64,000 nt of DNA from Cafeteria roenbergensis. Its lineage: Eukaryota; Sar; Bigyra; Bicosoecida; Cafeteriaceae. Each line of letters starts with the position of its first letter. Position 1 is the stretch's first letter. The stretch spans positions 732,536 to 796,535 of the forward strand of contig VLTN01000006.1 of assembly GCA_008330645.1 (NCBI GenBank), written 5' to 3'. The notes below the pieces were generated by a model. That model was not told the DNA's origin and made no database searches. It saw only the letters and a program-made list of their open reading frames with translations. Position numbers and translations under genes: made by a program. Positions 32,701 to 45,200 of the stretch are shown piece after piece.

Positions 32701-35700
32701 CGCGTTGGGGGGGCTTGGCAGAGGGGCTGGAGGCGCGCGCTGACGGGTGAGCTTGCAGCCCAGCGACGGTGCCCCTGCGAATCCCCGTCTGGCAAAATAG
32801 TCATACCTTGCCAGCCACACTCCACCGAGACGGCACTCCGCCGCAGCTCAATCCAGGACCCATTCGCTGTGCCCTGGCCGCGCGAGACATTGCATGCCTC
32901 CGATTGCGGGGGAAGCACGAGGCGCATCGTGGAGCCGTCGGCCGCGACGGCAAGCTGAGTGGCTTGGGCTGCTCCGACCAGCACCTGTGTTGTGGACCGC
33001 AGCTTGAGCGACCCCGGATGCATCACCAAAATGACCTCGCTGCCCCCGCTGGAAGTCAGCTCGGCGCCTTTGGCAGCGGAAATAGCGGCATCTTCTGGCA
33101 TCCGCGTCGCATCGGCCCAGGCCTGGCCGAGGCGCCTCTGGATAGTGGCAGCAGGCAAGGCCACCTCGCTGGAATTGAGGCGTACCCGGATTCCCGCAAC
33201 CGCGGATGAGCGCCACAATGTTGAGTTGTCTGCCCCGACGCCTGCCTGCTTCACGAGGACGTCGCGGACAAGCGGCACCTTGGCTGCAACGAGTCTGGCG
33301 TCAACTTCCACGGCCTCAAGGTTCGCGAACCTAGCTGCAGCAGGCGGCGCCGGCAGCTGTTGGAGAAGCACCTCAACTAAGCGTCGCCTCGCGCTTGAAA
33401 CTCCCTGGCTTGGAGAGCTTTGTCGGGCTGCCAGCACAGCGCGCTTGGCATCCGCTATGCTTGCCGATGTGGACACGAAGCTGCATTTGACGCGCGCGTC
33501 GCCAATCACGGGGCTGCTGGAAGCAGACAGCCTGACCTGCACCTGGAGCTCTTTGCCGAGCTCAAAACTCGTGCCATCAATTGCTGCGGATTCGTGGCCG
33601 AACTCCAGGGCCTCTGACGCCGACTCGCAGGCAGCCACGAGCGTCTCCCCGCTGGCAGGAGCGGCCGGAAGCGAAAACTCCACCGTGGCGCTAGGTGCTG
33701 ACAGTCCCATCGCGAGGCGGGACGAGTCCGATCCGCGCTGCCGGCCATCGCCGGCTCTTGTGCGGGGCCCCTGCGGAGTAACAACATGAAGCGGAAGCTG
33801 CTGGCAGGACCACGCCACTGCTCTCGCTTCTGCACTGGGTGGGCCGACTGCGAAGCCGTGGTGCAACGGGTTTGCTTCGCCCTCAAAGCCAGACGTCGCA
33901 ACAACGACGAGCGGCACATCCATCCATTGGGCAGGCAACTGTAGCTGCAGCTTGACATGTAGGGCGCTGTGCCCTTCAACTGCCACAGGGAGAGCCAAAC
34001 AACCCGGGCCTGCCGAGTCAAACCAATTCGCCTCGAGCGTTCTGATGCGACTGACCGCCACCTGCGTCGTCGCGCCGGCAGCGACAAAGTCTTGCGATAC
34101 TCTTCGCGACACGACTTCGCCGGTTGTCCCGTCCAGCTCGATCGTTGCTAGTTGCCGTGACCAGTCATCGCTGCCATTCGAACGACCGAATTGCGGAAAG
34201 CCGGTCCGAACAGAAAGAGGAGGAGTGGACGTTGCAACTCGAAAGGCCACCGTTTTGGGGATCCAGCTCAACGCCCCTGCCCACCACATTGGCTGGCGCC
34301 CAGGCGTCGAATTGCAGCTGGCTGGCTCCGGGCCTTGCACTCCCTCCGCGCTTGGCGGCGGACTCCGCAGCTGCATTCCAAGCGGCACAGAGACGGAAAA
34401 CGTTGCCAAGTTGCCGCAAGACTGCACTTTGGGACGAAGAGGCGGCTGAGGGCCAATCTCCGCACAGCTGACATCGTCCGAGCGGGACTCAGCAAGGGAC
34501 AAGGGATACTCTGGTCCCGCGGCTGTGTGACCGACAGTCCAAGCGCCCGAGCGGCAGCGAAGGATCGCATCCAGCTGCCTGGCAGCTGCCAGCTCCTCGA
34601 AAGTGCGAAGCCCTGCGGTGAAGGGTGGCCAAGCTGCGCTGACTCCGACTGCCGCTGTCGAGACGAGTTTGCCAACAATTGTGCTGGGCCCCACAATCCC
34701 GAGCGCCCCGCAAGTTGCGCGGCACGCGGATTCACTTGGCCAGAAGCCGGCCGCTGTTTTGGCACCGGCTCCACAGTCCAGGGTGAGGCCGGAGCGTGGG
34801 AATGGGGGCGCGCAGCCAGGCCTCTGCGAGGGGGACGGCGATGGGCTGCTTGACGACCTTGCCCCAACCGGAGGGACGGATTGAGACGGCCAATGTGGGG
34901 CTGGCACGGAGGGTGCCGGGGAAACCGTTTTCGCTAGCGTCGGAGCTGCGGACGATGACGAGGATACTGTCGCCGAAGGGGTGGGGGATAGCGTCGCCGA
35001 GCTACTGGCGGACGACGTTGCCGAGCTGGTGGCGGACGCTGTCGCGGTGGCGGATGACGTTGCCGAGGTAGTGGCAGATGACGTCGCCGAGGTAGTGGCA
35101 GACGACGTGGCTGTAGCGGACGCTGTCGCGGTGGCGGACGACGTTGCCGAGGTAGTGGCGGATGACGTCGCCGAGGTAGTGGCAGACGACGTGGCTGTAG
35201 CGGACGCTGTCGCGGTGGCGGACGACGTTGCCGAGGTAGTGGCGGATGACGTCGCCGAGGTAGTGGCAGACGACGTGGCTGTAGCGGACGCTGTCGCGGT
35301 GGCGGACGACGTTGCCGAGGTAGTGGCGGATGACGTCGCCGAGGTAGTGGCAGACGACGTGGCTGTAGCGGACGCTGTCGCGGTGGCGGACGACGTTGCC
35401 GAGGTAGTGGCGGACGACGTCGCCGAGGTAGTGGCAGACGACGTCGCCGAGGTAGTGGCAGACGACGTGGCTGTAGCGGACGCTGTCGCGGTGGCGGACG
35501 ACGTCGCCGAGGTAGTGGCGGACGACGTCGCCGAGGTAGTGGCAGACGACGTCGCCGAGGTAGTGGCAGACGACGTGGCTGTAGCGGACGCTGTCGCGGT
35601 GGCGGACGACGTTGCCGAGGTAGTGGCGGACGACGTCGCCGAGGTAGTGGCAGACGACGTCGCCGAGGTAGTGGCAGACGACGTGGCTGTAGCGGACGCT

Positions 35701-38700
35701 GTCGCGGTGGCGGACGACGTTGCCGAGGTAGTGGCGGACGACGTCGCCGAGGTAGTGGCAGACGACGTCGCCGAGGTAGTGGCAGACGACGTGGCTGTAG
35801 CGGACGCTGTCGCGGTGGCGGACGACGTTGCCGAGGTAGTGGCGGACGACGTCGCCGAGGTAGTGGCAGACGACGTCGCCGAGGTAGTGGCAGACGACGT
35901 GGCTGTAGCGGACGCTGTCGCGGTGGCGGACGACGTTGCCGAGGTAGTGGCGGACGACGTCGCCGAGGTAGTGGCGGACGACGTCGCCGAGGTAGTGGCA
36001 GACGACGTCGCCGAGGTAGTGGCAGACGACGTGGCTGTAGCGGACGCTGTCGCGGTGGCGGACGACGTTGCCGAGGTAGTGGCGGATGACGTCGCCGAGG
36101 TAGTGGCAGACGACGTGGCTGTAGCGGACGCTGTCGCGGTGGCGGACGACGTTGCCGAGGTAGTGGCGGACGACGTCGCCGAGGTAGTGGCGGACGACGT
36201 CGCCGAGGTAGTGGCAGACGACGTCGCCGAGGTAGTGGCAGACGACGTGGCTGTAGCGGACGCTGTCGCGGTGGCGGACGACGTTGCCGAGGTAGTGGCG
36301 GATGACGTCGCCGAGGTAGTGGCAGACGACGTGGCTGTAGCGGACGCTGTCGCGGTGGCGGACGACGTTGCCGAGGTAGTGGCGGATGACGTCGCCGAGG
36401 TAGTGGCAGACGACGTGGCTGTAGCGGACGCTGTCGCGGTGGCGGACGACGTTGCCGAGGTAGTGGCGGACGACGTCGCCGAGGTAGTGGCAGACGACGT
36501 CGCCGAGGTAGTGGCAGACGACGTGGCTGTAGCGGACGCTGTCGCGGTGGCGGACGACGTTGCCGAGGTAGTGGCGGACGACGTCGCCGAGGTAGTGGCA
36601 GACGACGTCGCCGAGGTAGTGGCAGACGACGTGGCTGTAGCGGACGCTGTCGCGGTGGCGGACGACGTTGCCGAGGTAGTGGCGGACGACGTCGCCGAGG
36701 TAGTGGCAGACGACGTCGCCGAGGTAGTGGCAGACGACGTGGCTGTAGCGGACGCTGTCGCGGTGGCGGACGACGTTGCCGAGGTAGTGGCGGACGACGT
36801 CGCCGAGGTAGTGGCAGACGACGTGGCTGTAGCGGACGCTGTCGCGGTGGCGGACGACGTCGCCGAGCTCGTGGGGGACGGCGACGAGGTTGCAGTGCTC
36901 GTGGCGGACGGCGAGGCGGTGGAACTAGGTGACGTGGATGAAGACGGGGACACCGTTGGCTTCGCAGAGCTGCTTGGCCACACGGGCGGAAGTGAAACAC
37001 CCTCTGGAACCGGCGCAGGCATGTCTTCTGTGCGCAACTGAGCGAGCCCATAAATGGTTGTCGGGAGGATCTCGCCGTACGTACCGTTGCCCATCGAGCT
37101 TTCGATCAAGGTCCTCGTTCTGGACTCCTCCGTCCGAATGAGCAAGAGCGACCCGACTGGGCGAGAGTCGCTCTCTTGCAACTCCGTCAGGCTCAAGCCC
37201 TCGGCGCTCAAATCTGATGCCATCCGAATCGTGATAGAGTTGGTGCTGCGGTCTGGTGCGAGGTGCAATGCAACCAACGGGGTCCGTGCGCCTGATTCGC
37301 CGACGGCTCGAGCTAGAAGGTCAGGGAACCCGTCCCCGTCCATGTCACGTGCCAAGGACATGCCGAAGCCCAACGCCAGCGCCAACGGGCTGCCCTGCAA
37401 CACTGGAGGCATTCGAATGTCGTCACATGCCTGAATGCGGGCTGCATGAACGATAACCCCTGGCGGGGCTGCGGCCTTGTCGAAGCTGGAGTCGCTGATG
37501 TTGAGCACAAAGTGCCATACGGCCCCAAGCATGGACGGGGACACTGTATCCAGCTCTGCTGTGACAAGGATCGAGGGAAGCCGTGCTGCTCCAGGGAATG
37601 CTCCCGCCGGAAGTGAAACCACCGTTTTGCCAAACCCGTCGCTTGCCGGCCTACAGCTCAAGCCGCTGCAGCTCGCAGAGGTGGCAGGGAACCCAGGAGC
37701 CCCGTCCTCGAGCACAATGACCCCAACTTCGGCCATCTCTTCAGCACTGCAAGCGCTGGCAATGTGCACGAGGGTCACGGCTCCTCCTCGGGACGTCGTT
37801 CCCGCCAGCACAACGACGTCCGGCGCTCCGAGCGATGCGTTCGACGAAGAAGCCTGCTGCTGAAGGGGCACGGCCGCCAGGGACGCGCCCAGTGACACCT
37901 TTGTGCGCTGCAGTTGCCCGTTTTCGCGAGCAGACCACCTGCGGCGCGACAGCGTGTCGAGCGACTGCCTATCAATGCAGAGCAGGTCGAACCCGCCTGT
38001 GGAAGTGGCCTCGCTCGGAAGCTCCATCAATCCCACAGCGAGAGCGAAACTGCCGCGCGGCGGCATGGGGAAGCCGATGAACTCGTCGGGCACTGGGTCG
38101 CCTGCAAGGCGAACGGCCGTGACGCCGACGCCCCCCAGCAGCCTCTCGTTTGGCATGCTCCCGTGTGCAATGTCCAGCACCAAGCTCCGCACATTGCGCT
38201 GCTCGTACGCAAGCTCTCCATAGCCGTCGGCTCCGAAGAGCAACATAAACATGGAAACGGTCACCCGGAAGCCATGGTCGCGAGAACCCGGCGTGCTCGT
38301 CGTCACCAGCACCCGCCCCGCAACGCAAAAGTGAGTCTGTTGGACCATCGCTGTGTCGTCCGTGGCCAAGGAATCCCAAGGCCGAAATAGCGAAAGCGGA
38401 AGAGTGGATGGAGAGATGTAGGGAAGGTGGTCGGCCATCACAGTTGGCTGCAATCCTTCCTCGGACTGCAGCCCGCTCCCGAGAAGCAGCGGCCAAGTGG
38501 ACCTTGCCTGGTCACGAGCGGCTCGAACTCTGGCCCCAACCATGGGCGAGAGCTGGGCACAAGGCAGCACCCCAGCCATCGACGCCGAAATGGTTTTGCT
38601 GCCATTCAGGGGCTGCTCTGCAACGCCGCACGGCTGCCACGCCAGGCCGTCAGCTGGTCCGTCAGACCACCGCAAGTCAGCGCTGCCCGCAACCCTGCAC

Positions 38701-41700
38701 TCGAGCTCCACGTCGTCCAGGCCTGACCAGAATCCAAACTCGCCCCCCGGCCGCACAACTCCAGTGCGGTCCTCCTGCGAGGGGTTGCCAGATTCTTGCC
38801 AAAGACCGCCAGTCAGGGGGTCGACCTCTTGGGGCATTGGGGCAAGCAAGGTGCCGTTGACCGCGATTTGCTGCACGGCTTCTGACGAATTGATGAGAAA
38901 GCTGGACCAGATTGAACCTGGCACAGCCACTGCTCGGGCAAGCAGAGTTCCCGCCACGCACCGCCGAAACGAAATTCTCCCAGATGCAAGTTCAGCCTGG
39001 GGACCCGAGCCCGGCTTTGCGCTCCTGCCAGTGTTTGCCGACCCGCATGGGAAAGTCACAAGTCCTCGACCCGCAAACGCGTCGCGCTCGACACCCAGCG
39101 AAATCAGAAACTCGTCGAAGGCCTTGCTGTTCAACGTACCCGCTTCCGCCCCGAAGCTTAGTGACCGCTCTGGGTCCCTGTGAAAGCCTGTGAGAGGGTC
39201 CGAATGCACCTCAAGGCTACATTCGATGCCGACTGGCAAGGTCTGGCTGTGAACTGCTGCCCACGCGTGGGCTGGATCGCCAATCTGCTCCGTCGCCACG
39301 AAGGAGTGCATCAGGACCTCCACTTCATCCACGAAACCGTGAGAGGTGGGCAAGCGCGCGGCAAGCGGGGCAAGCTGGCCAGTCGCACCAGCCGCAATCG
39401 ACGGAGGGGGCAGCGCCAAGTTGAGCCGAAGCCCCAAGGTGGACACGCACCCCGCGCAACAAGGGAGCGTGGGAGGATGAAGTGCCGTGTTGCCGAGCAG
39501 CGACCAGGGCCGCTCACCTTGCGGGCCGCACCCCAGGGCCTGGGGAAGCCGGAGCTGAACCACGAACCGCCCGAGGCCCGAGAGCTGCACGTCAGCCCGC
39601 CCCGCATGGAGCGGAACCTGTGTTGCTTTGGCCGGCCGAAACGGAGCCCCGTGGGATGCATCAACAGACACCACGGACGCGTTCAGCGTGCCAGCCAATG
39701 CCGCCGAGCAGTCGATTGGAGAGGCTGCAGCGCTCGACCACTCGGCCCTAAAGTCCGCCGAAGAGTTGCCGCTTGCGCTTGCGTCCGGGACCAGCTCTGT
39801 CGAGGCGTACTGCGCATGCGCGTGAAGAGCGGATGGCCACCCTGCCGGCTTTGGGCAGGCGGCTGCGACGCTGGTATCCTTGCCAATGGGCAGACCGGCC
39901 GCCTGGATTCTGGCGAGACCTCCTTCGCACTTGGCTGGGTGCTCATCGTCACTCCCGGTCGACGGGTGCATCCATGCAGGAACCGTGACGGGTCCCGCGT
40001 CGGTGACGTGGACGCTGCCGTTTGAGACGAGCAGCTCGGTGCTCCACCCGGCCACGCTCAAGCGGACGCACGTCGTGGGCCCAGCGTATCCCCGCAGTCC
40101 AGAAACTTCGCGAGGGGCATGCATGCGCAAGTCCTCTGCGACGGTGCTTTCCTGAAAGGTTGCCAATGCTGCCGGCGGGATGAACACGCGCCTGCTGTAT
40201 GCGCAGACCCAGGCCGTCTGCGGGCTCGCCAAGGAGATGAGAGCCGAGGTGTTGGTCGCTCCGCCCTGTACCCGCGCGAAAGCCAGGAAGGGCTCGGACG
40301 AGGACCCGTCCCATGCAACTCTGCGGCCCGTGGTGTGCCATCTCTGCATGATTCCTTCCGGAAGCAGCGCCGCGCTTGACACAGAGCAGAACACGAGGAC
40401 CGCGTTGTAGTTGGGCGTCGTCCAGTCCATGGCGTCTGACCACACTTGCCTCAGGATGTACTCGGAAGGCAGCGACACGCTGAGCGCGACACTGCCAAGA
40501 AACGACGGCACCGAGTCGCCTTCCCGGGTGGCGAGCGGGAGAACAGCTCCATTGGTTGAGCACTGCAGCGCCGCTGACTGGCCGGCAAGGGCGATTGCTG
40601 GCTCCAGCGCAGCAAGCGCGACGAAGGCCGTTTCGGAGTTGGGCTGCACCAATGAGCGAGTCTGCACTGAGAGCACGACGGCCAGCGGCCGCTCGTGCGT
40701 GGTCTCTGGACAGAGCTCCCGAAGTGACTTGAGCGCCAACTGCCCTTGCCTTGGACTCCAATCACAGCGAGACGTGGCATTGCCAGTCGCGGCGTGCTCG
40801 AGCTCAGCACTGGGGACGCAAGCGGTGCCACACCAGTACTCGCCTTGCCCCGGGGGCTCTCCGATATCGACGGCGATCGGAGCGTCCGCGTCGTCCAGCA
40901 GCAGCGGCCCCGCTGGGAGCTCCGGCCTGGGAGCACGCTCGAAGGTTCCCAGCGCGCGCGCTTGAGCCCAGCCCGTGGCCGCATTGGCGCAATCCATATA
41001 GAAGTGATACTTCAAAGAGTCACCGTTCTCCACGAACTGTGCCACCACGTGTCCTGCCTTTGCGGCGTGCGCGCTTGCTTGGGTGAGGCATTCAGCCGCC
41101 TGTGGCTCACAGCCAACGTACCGGAGGAACGGGGCATTGTCAAAGATCGCCACCGACCCCCCTTCGGGGACTTGCACGGGTGTCTGCAGTCTGCACCAAA
41201 CCTCGCCGCGTGCAGTGGCATTAAAACACTCCACTGTCTCATGGTTGATGATTGCGAATGGAGTGCTCTCGCAGGTCGCTGGGGGCAGCACCTTGACCAT
41301 GAGCTCGTGATGCAAAAAGTTTCTCGCGAACTCTGGCAAGAACTGCGGGGCCGAGGGGTCGTCGCGCAAGCGGGAGGACGTTGAATCTCTCTCGCAGGCG
41401 CGCTCACGAGGGGTCTTTTTTTTGAAAGGGTCTGCGAGCCCAGCGCAGCTTAACGCGACCCACCGTCCTCAGGCATGCTCACCGTGAGTTCCACTCCAAG
41501 AATTTGCCTCTCGTCATCGAACTGGCGTCCGTAAAGCAAGATTCCCTGCGTTGGGCAGATGTTGGGTCGCCTTGCATCCCGACGCGCGGAGGTGGCTGGC
41601 CGCGTTTGCGACGCCCTCCCAGCACTGGCAAAGGTACACGGCACACAGCCCCGCGGTGGCCTGGCGGCAATGAGCCCGCATACTCACGCTGCTCCCAAAA

Positions 41701-41870
41701 GTCGGCGTCGTCGACCATTCGAGTCGGCGCCCGCCTCTGTCGGGGCCCGGCCGGGCGCGTGCTGGCGGCTGAGCACGGACTGGTTGACAGAAGAAGTGCA
41801 GCACAAGGGCGGCCGCTGCAGCCGCCGCCAGCGCAATCCGCCCCGCTCCTCTCACGGACGCCCCGTACAT
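29733..41870 (-). CDS. Giant polytopic cell-surface protein with Ser/Thr/Ala-rich stalk
   Basis: Proposed exons: 41688-41870, 41483-41545 and 29733-41342, giving 3951 residues. Exon 1 encodes a signal peptide (Arg, then a long Ala/Val/Leu core, then CQPVRAQ). Both introns (142 and 140 bp) are GTGAG...CGCAG in phase 0 and link it to the 11.6-kb last exon, which alone lacks a signal. Residues 83 to about 1565 are Cys-containing extracellular sequence with an FG-GAP-like calcium loop DMDGDGFPDLL near residue 1415. Residues about 1569-2200 are a low-complexity Ser/Ala/Thr stalk likely to be O-glycosylated. More ectodomain follows, then a Cys-rich module (about 3036-3162) with CSALCPAGQPACAVCPGG and GEGFTGEVCAACDHGFF. 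About nine hydrophobic segments and a basic loop complete the protein. The Cys-rich-then-multispan end recalls large surface proteins of other protists. Function unknown; adhesion or sensing is inference. Confidence 0.78.
34990..36882. repeat. Higher-order minisatellite encoding the surface-protein stalk
   Basis: About 1.9 kb of tandem repeats within the last exon of the giant gene. Each higher-order unit starts with a 27-bp segment (first at 35113, GTAGCGGACGCTGTCGCGG), has two to four 24-bp inner units, and ends with GACGTGGCT. Unit lengths from 35113 to 36829 are 84, 84, 84, 108, 108, 108, 108, 108, 132, 84, 132, 84, 84, 108, 108, 108, 84 bp. All differ by multiples of 24 bp, so the frame is never broken. 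The coding strand gives SATSSATT-type octapeptides separated by SATATASATAT. Confidence 0.97.
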
Positions 41871-42271
41871 GCAGGACCCCCCAAGTGAGAGGAGCTGGGC
41901 CGGTGCAGGGGGGGCGTGTTCGGGCAGGACGCGCTGCCGGCCAGGGCCGGAGTGCTGCCAGCTTTGCGAAGGAAAAAACTGCGCGTTTCGCAGAAAACGA
42001 CCCCGAGTTTGCAGCGCACGCTTGCGTTTGGCTCCAGCCCTTTTCGACCGCCCCCCCCCCCAGATTGCCGTGCTCATGGCCGCCAGGCAAACCCGCATGT
42101 TCAAGCTCAGCTCCGTTCATCGGCCCGCGCACACACAATCGCGTTGCACTCGCAGCCCCGCGCCTTGGAGTCAGAGAGGCTCTCGGCAAGCAGGGCTGGC
42201 AGAGGCACAGCAACGGGGGCGAGCCCAAGGGAGAAGGAGGTCCCTATGTCACGCGCAATTGAAATTTCCAG
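41871..42271. promoter_or_regulatory. Gap between the two giant genes
   Basis: 401 bp between the start of the polytopic-protein gene and the stop of the upstream giant gene, both on the minus strand. It holds the promoter of the former, including a C run at 42050-42060. No gene seen. Confidence 0.45.
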
Positions 42272-45200
42272 TCAGCCACTCCCAGGTGGGACTGCGTCGC
42301 TTCGCTCGGGCGCGGCGGCGGGCGGTGCTGCAAGCCGACCTCCGTCCGAGATGCCGGCCGCGTCACGCGCCGCGGCGCGCCGGGCCTGCACGGAGACCGG
42401 GTTCGGCACGTGGGATACTGCCGCACCCGAGAGAGCCAGAGCGGGGCCTGATGGGGTCCCAGCTGGTGCCAGCACGGACTTGGACGTGGCCGATCGTGTA
42501 CGGGCTCGAACCAGCGCCACTGCCAGTGCGCACGCGACGAGAAGCAGGCAGCCGGCGGCCACGGCCAGTCCAACCACCAAGGGGGTCGTCTGCGCGCTGT
42601 GATCGGCCGACCCAGGCAGGCTTTGCTCCCCTGGGCTGTCGTCCAGCCGGCCGCCTGAGGCGTTCGCGGAAGGGCTCGCAGATGCAGCAGCAGCAGCAGC
42701 AGCAGCAGGCGTCTGGGACGGCTGCGGGGCTTGTGAGGGCAGCGGCACCGGACTCTCCTGGGCAACATCCGGGGCGACCGCCTTCCCCGTCGAGACGATG
42801 GCGTTGTTGACGCCCTGGACGACAACGAACTCCAGGTCCGACACCTGGCTTGCCAGCGATCCCTGAGTTCGCAAGGTGCTCGTCGAGCTTTCCACCTGCG
42901 TCTGCAGCGAAGCAATGGCGGCCTCAACTGGAATCTCAGCCTGCTGAGTGTGGCGACCGTAGGACTCAAACAAGGGAGCGGGCGCAATATGCAAGCTCAG
43001 GAGCACTCCCGAGCGGAATTTGCCGACGTTGCGACTCTCCGCCAGGCTGCGCAGAGTGCTCGTCGTCTGCTCCCCAGGCTCGGCCCTGTTGACACGCAGG
43101 CGTTGTGGGCTGATGCCCACCGCAGCGGAAATCTCTGAGATGACTCCGGCACTGAATGCCTCGAGCTGATCAGCGGATTCCGACACAGCAGCGGAGTCCG
43201 TGGCGAGGTGCATCGAGATCAAGGCGCTGGGCTGGCTGCAGACGTGATCATTGCAATCCCGCTCCGACGGCGGGGCCGACGCCTCATTGCACTGGGACGG
43301 GTCGACTTCAGAGACGCCGTCTGTGGCGCGCGCGCGCATACACGTGGTAGTGCGGCCCTGCTTGCCGCCACCGCAAGCAGACGTGCAGTTCGACCAGGGC
43401 CCCGCTTTCCAGAAAAACACGTCGCTCGAGGCTGGCGGTCCCGAGCAGTCGAGGCCAGTGAAGCCAGGCCGGCATGTGCACTCTCCGCCGACGCATAGCC
43501 CGCCGTTGAAGCAGTCGGCAGTAATACACTTGTTGCACGTGTTGCACCTTCGAGTTTGCACCGTCGCGGGGCAGCTGGCACCTCTTCCCACTGCTGTTCT
43601 AGTAACTGTCCGGGTTCGCGTCTGCAGGCCGAGCCTGCAAATGCCCGAGCAGTATGTCCAGGCCGACCACTCTGACACCTTGCAATCCGAGTCCTCGGCC
43701 TCCACTGTCACCCGCCAAGACTCCCCTGGCACCGCCATGAGGCGCCCTGAGCTCAAGAGCGAGCCAGGGATCGTCAACCTCAACTGCTCGTCGCCCGAAG
43801 GGCGGTATCCAGGGATCGGAGGAAGCGTGATGGTGAGCCGTTTGTTGGCAAAGCTGAGGCGGGTAAACGGCGCTTGTGCCTGCATGAGCGTCGGCTTAGC
43901 AACGCGGTTCCAGCCTAGAGCGCTGCTCTGGTCAGCAGTGAGGCCTGTTGCGATCAGATCCATGCGAAAGTAGGCGCTGCGGGACAGTTCAGTAGAGTTG
44001 CCAAGGTCGCCTCCAAGCACGAGGGCTGCTGCTTCGTCAACTGCTGCCGATCGCTGCCGCTGTGCTTGCAGCAATTCCACTGGAGGCACAAACGTGTCAC
44101 ACGTCAGGTCCACCTGAAGCACGAGGCCCCCATCCCGGATCTGGTTTGCTTTGATGACAGCCTGATTCGCGAGCGTCCCAGAAAACGTTGCGGGGAATGA
44201 CGACAGCTGCGCCGTGCGGATCGTGACTCTGCGCTCGCGGTTCAAGGCCCGGACGCCGATGAGCAGCCGCCCAGCTTTGTCGAACTCGGGCTCCTCGTCC
44301 GCCCAGAGCCAGAGGTGCTGGGTCCCTGTTTTCATGCTCGAAGCGCTCGACCAGAGCGAAGTGCGGCTGGAGCTGGGCGGGGTGAAGCCCCGGCCGCGGC
44401 GAGAGTCCGATTCGACCGAAAATGCGCCCGGAATCGGCAGCGGCACAGTCTCTGTCACAGACGCCGAAAGCGCGGCCTCCATTGACGGCGACACCGGTGC
44501 GGCGAACAAGTCCAGCTCCCCGGGCACGGCGTCTCCAGACGTGCCTGGTGCAGCATCCCTGGCCAAGTAGTAGCATGTCGCCACTGGCGAGCTGGCCCGG
44601 CCGTCGACTTTATGAGCGTCTGCGCACAGGACGCGTAGCGCGGCGAACGCGTCCGACACTGCGTTCTCAGCCAGGGGAACTTCGTCGTCTTGCGCCCGGG
44701 GGGCTCCAACGTCGCCATTCCCGATGCGGCAGGGGATGGCCCCCAGGCACGCTGCTCCACTCTCAAAGCAAGTCATCGAAACTGATAGGTTGGCTGCTGC
44801 GTCCATGCAGTTTGTGGCAGCCTCGAGGCAGTCTGCAGCTCGGCCCTGCTCTGTGACAGAACACACGCCCGAATCCTCTCGCAACGGGGAGACGTGGGAG
44901 GCTTCAATGCAAACGCCCTTGGTGGCTGCGGACGCCTCCCACAGGAAAAAGGCCATGCTGTCTGCGGGCAGCGCCCTTTCTGTCCACGCCTGGGCCTCTT
45001 GCAGAACGCGAAAGTCTTGGAGGACGAGCTCGAATGTCGATTCATCGCATGCAGCCGTCCCGCAGGCCTCCCGCGAGTGGGGCTTGGGCCCGGCTAAGGC
45101 CTCGGAGCAAGCCTCGTCTGAGTCTGCCACCACGCTAACGTCGGGGGCGCCCTGAACTGCCTGCCGGCACGAAACCGCGCGGGTGCGGAACCCCCCACCG

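Noticed and set aside
35113-36829. Regular repeats that might suggest a CRISPR array
   Set aside because: There are no unique spacers between repeats, the units are in-frame coding sequence, and the genome is eukaryotic.
34981-37041. Plus-strand VADDVAEV-type repeat frame and a minus-strand Pro/Arg-rich frame across the minisatellite
   Set aside because: A 24-bp unit free of stops keeps several frames open. Only the Ser/Ala/Thr frame continues into non-repetitive, Cys-containing protein on both sides.
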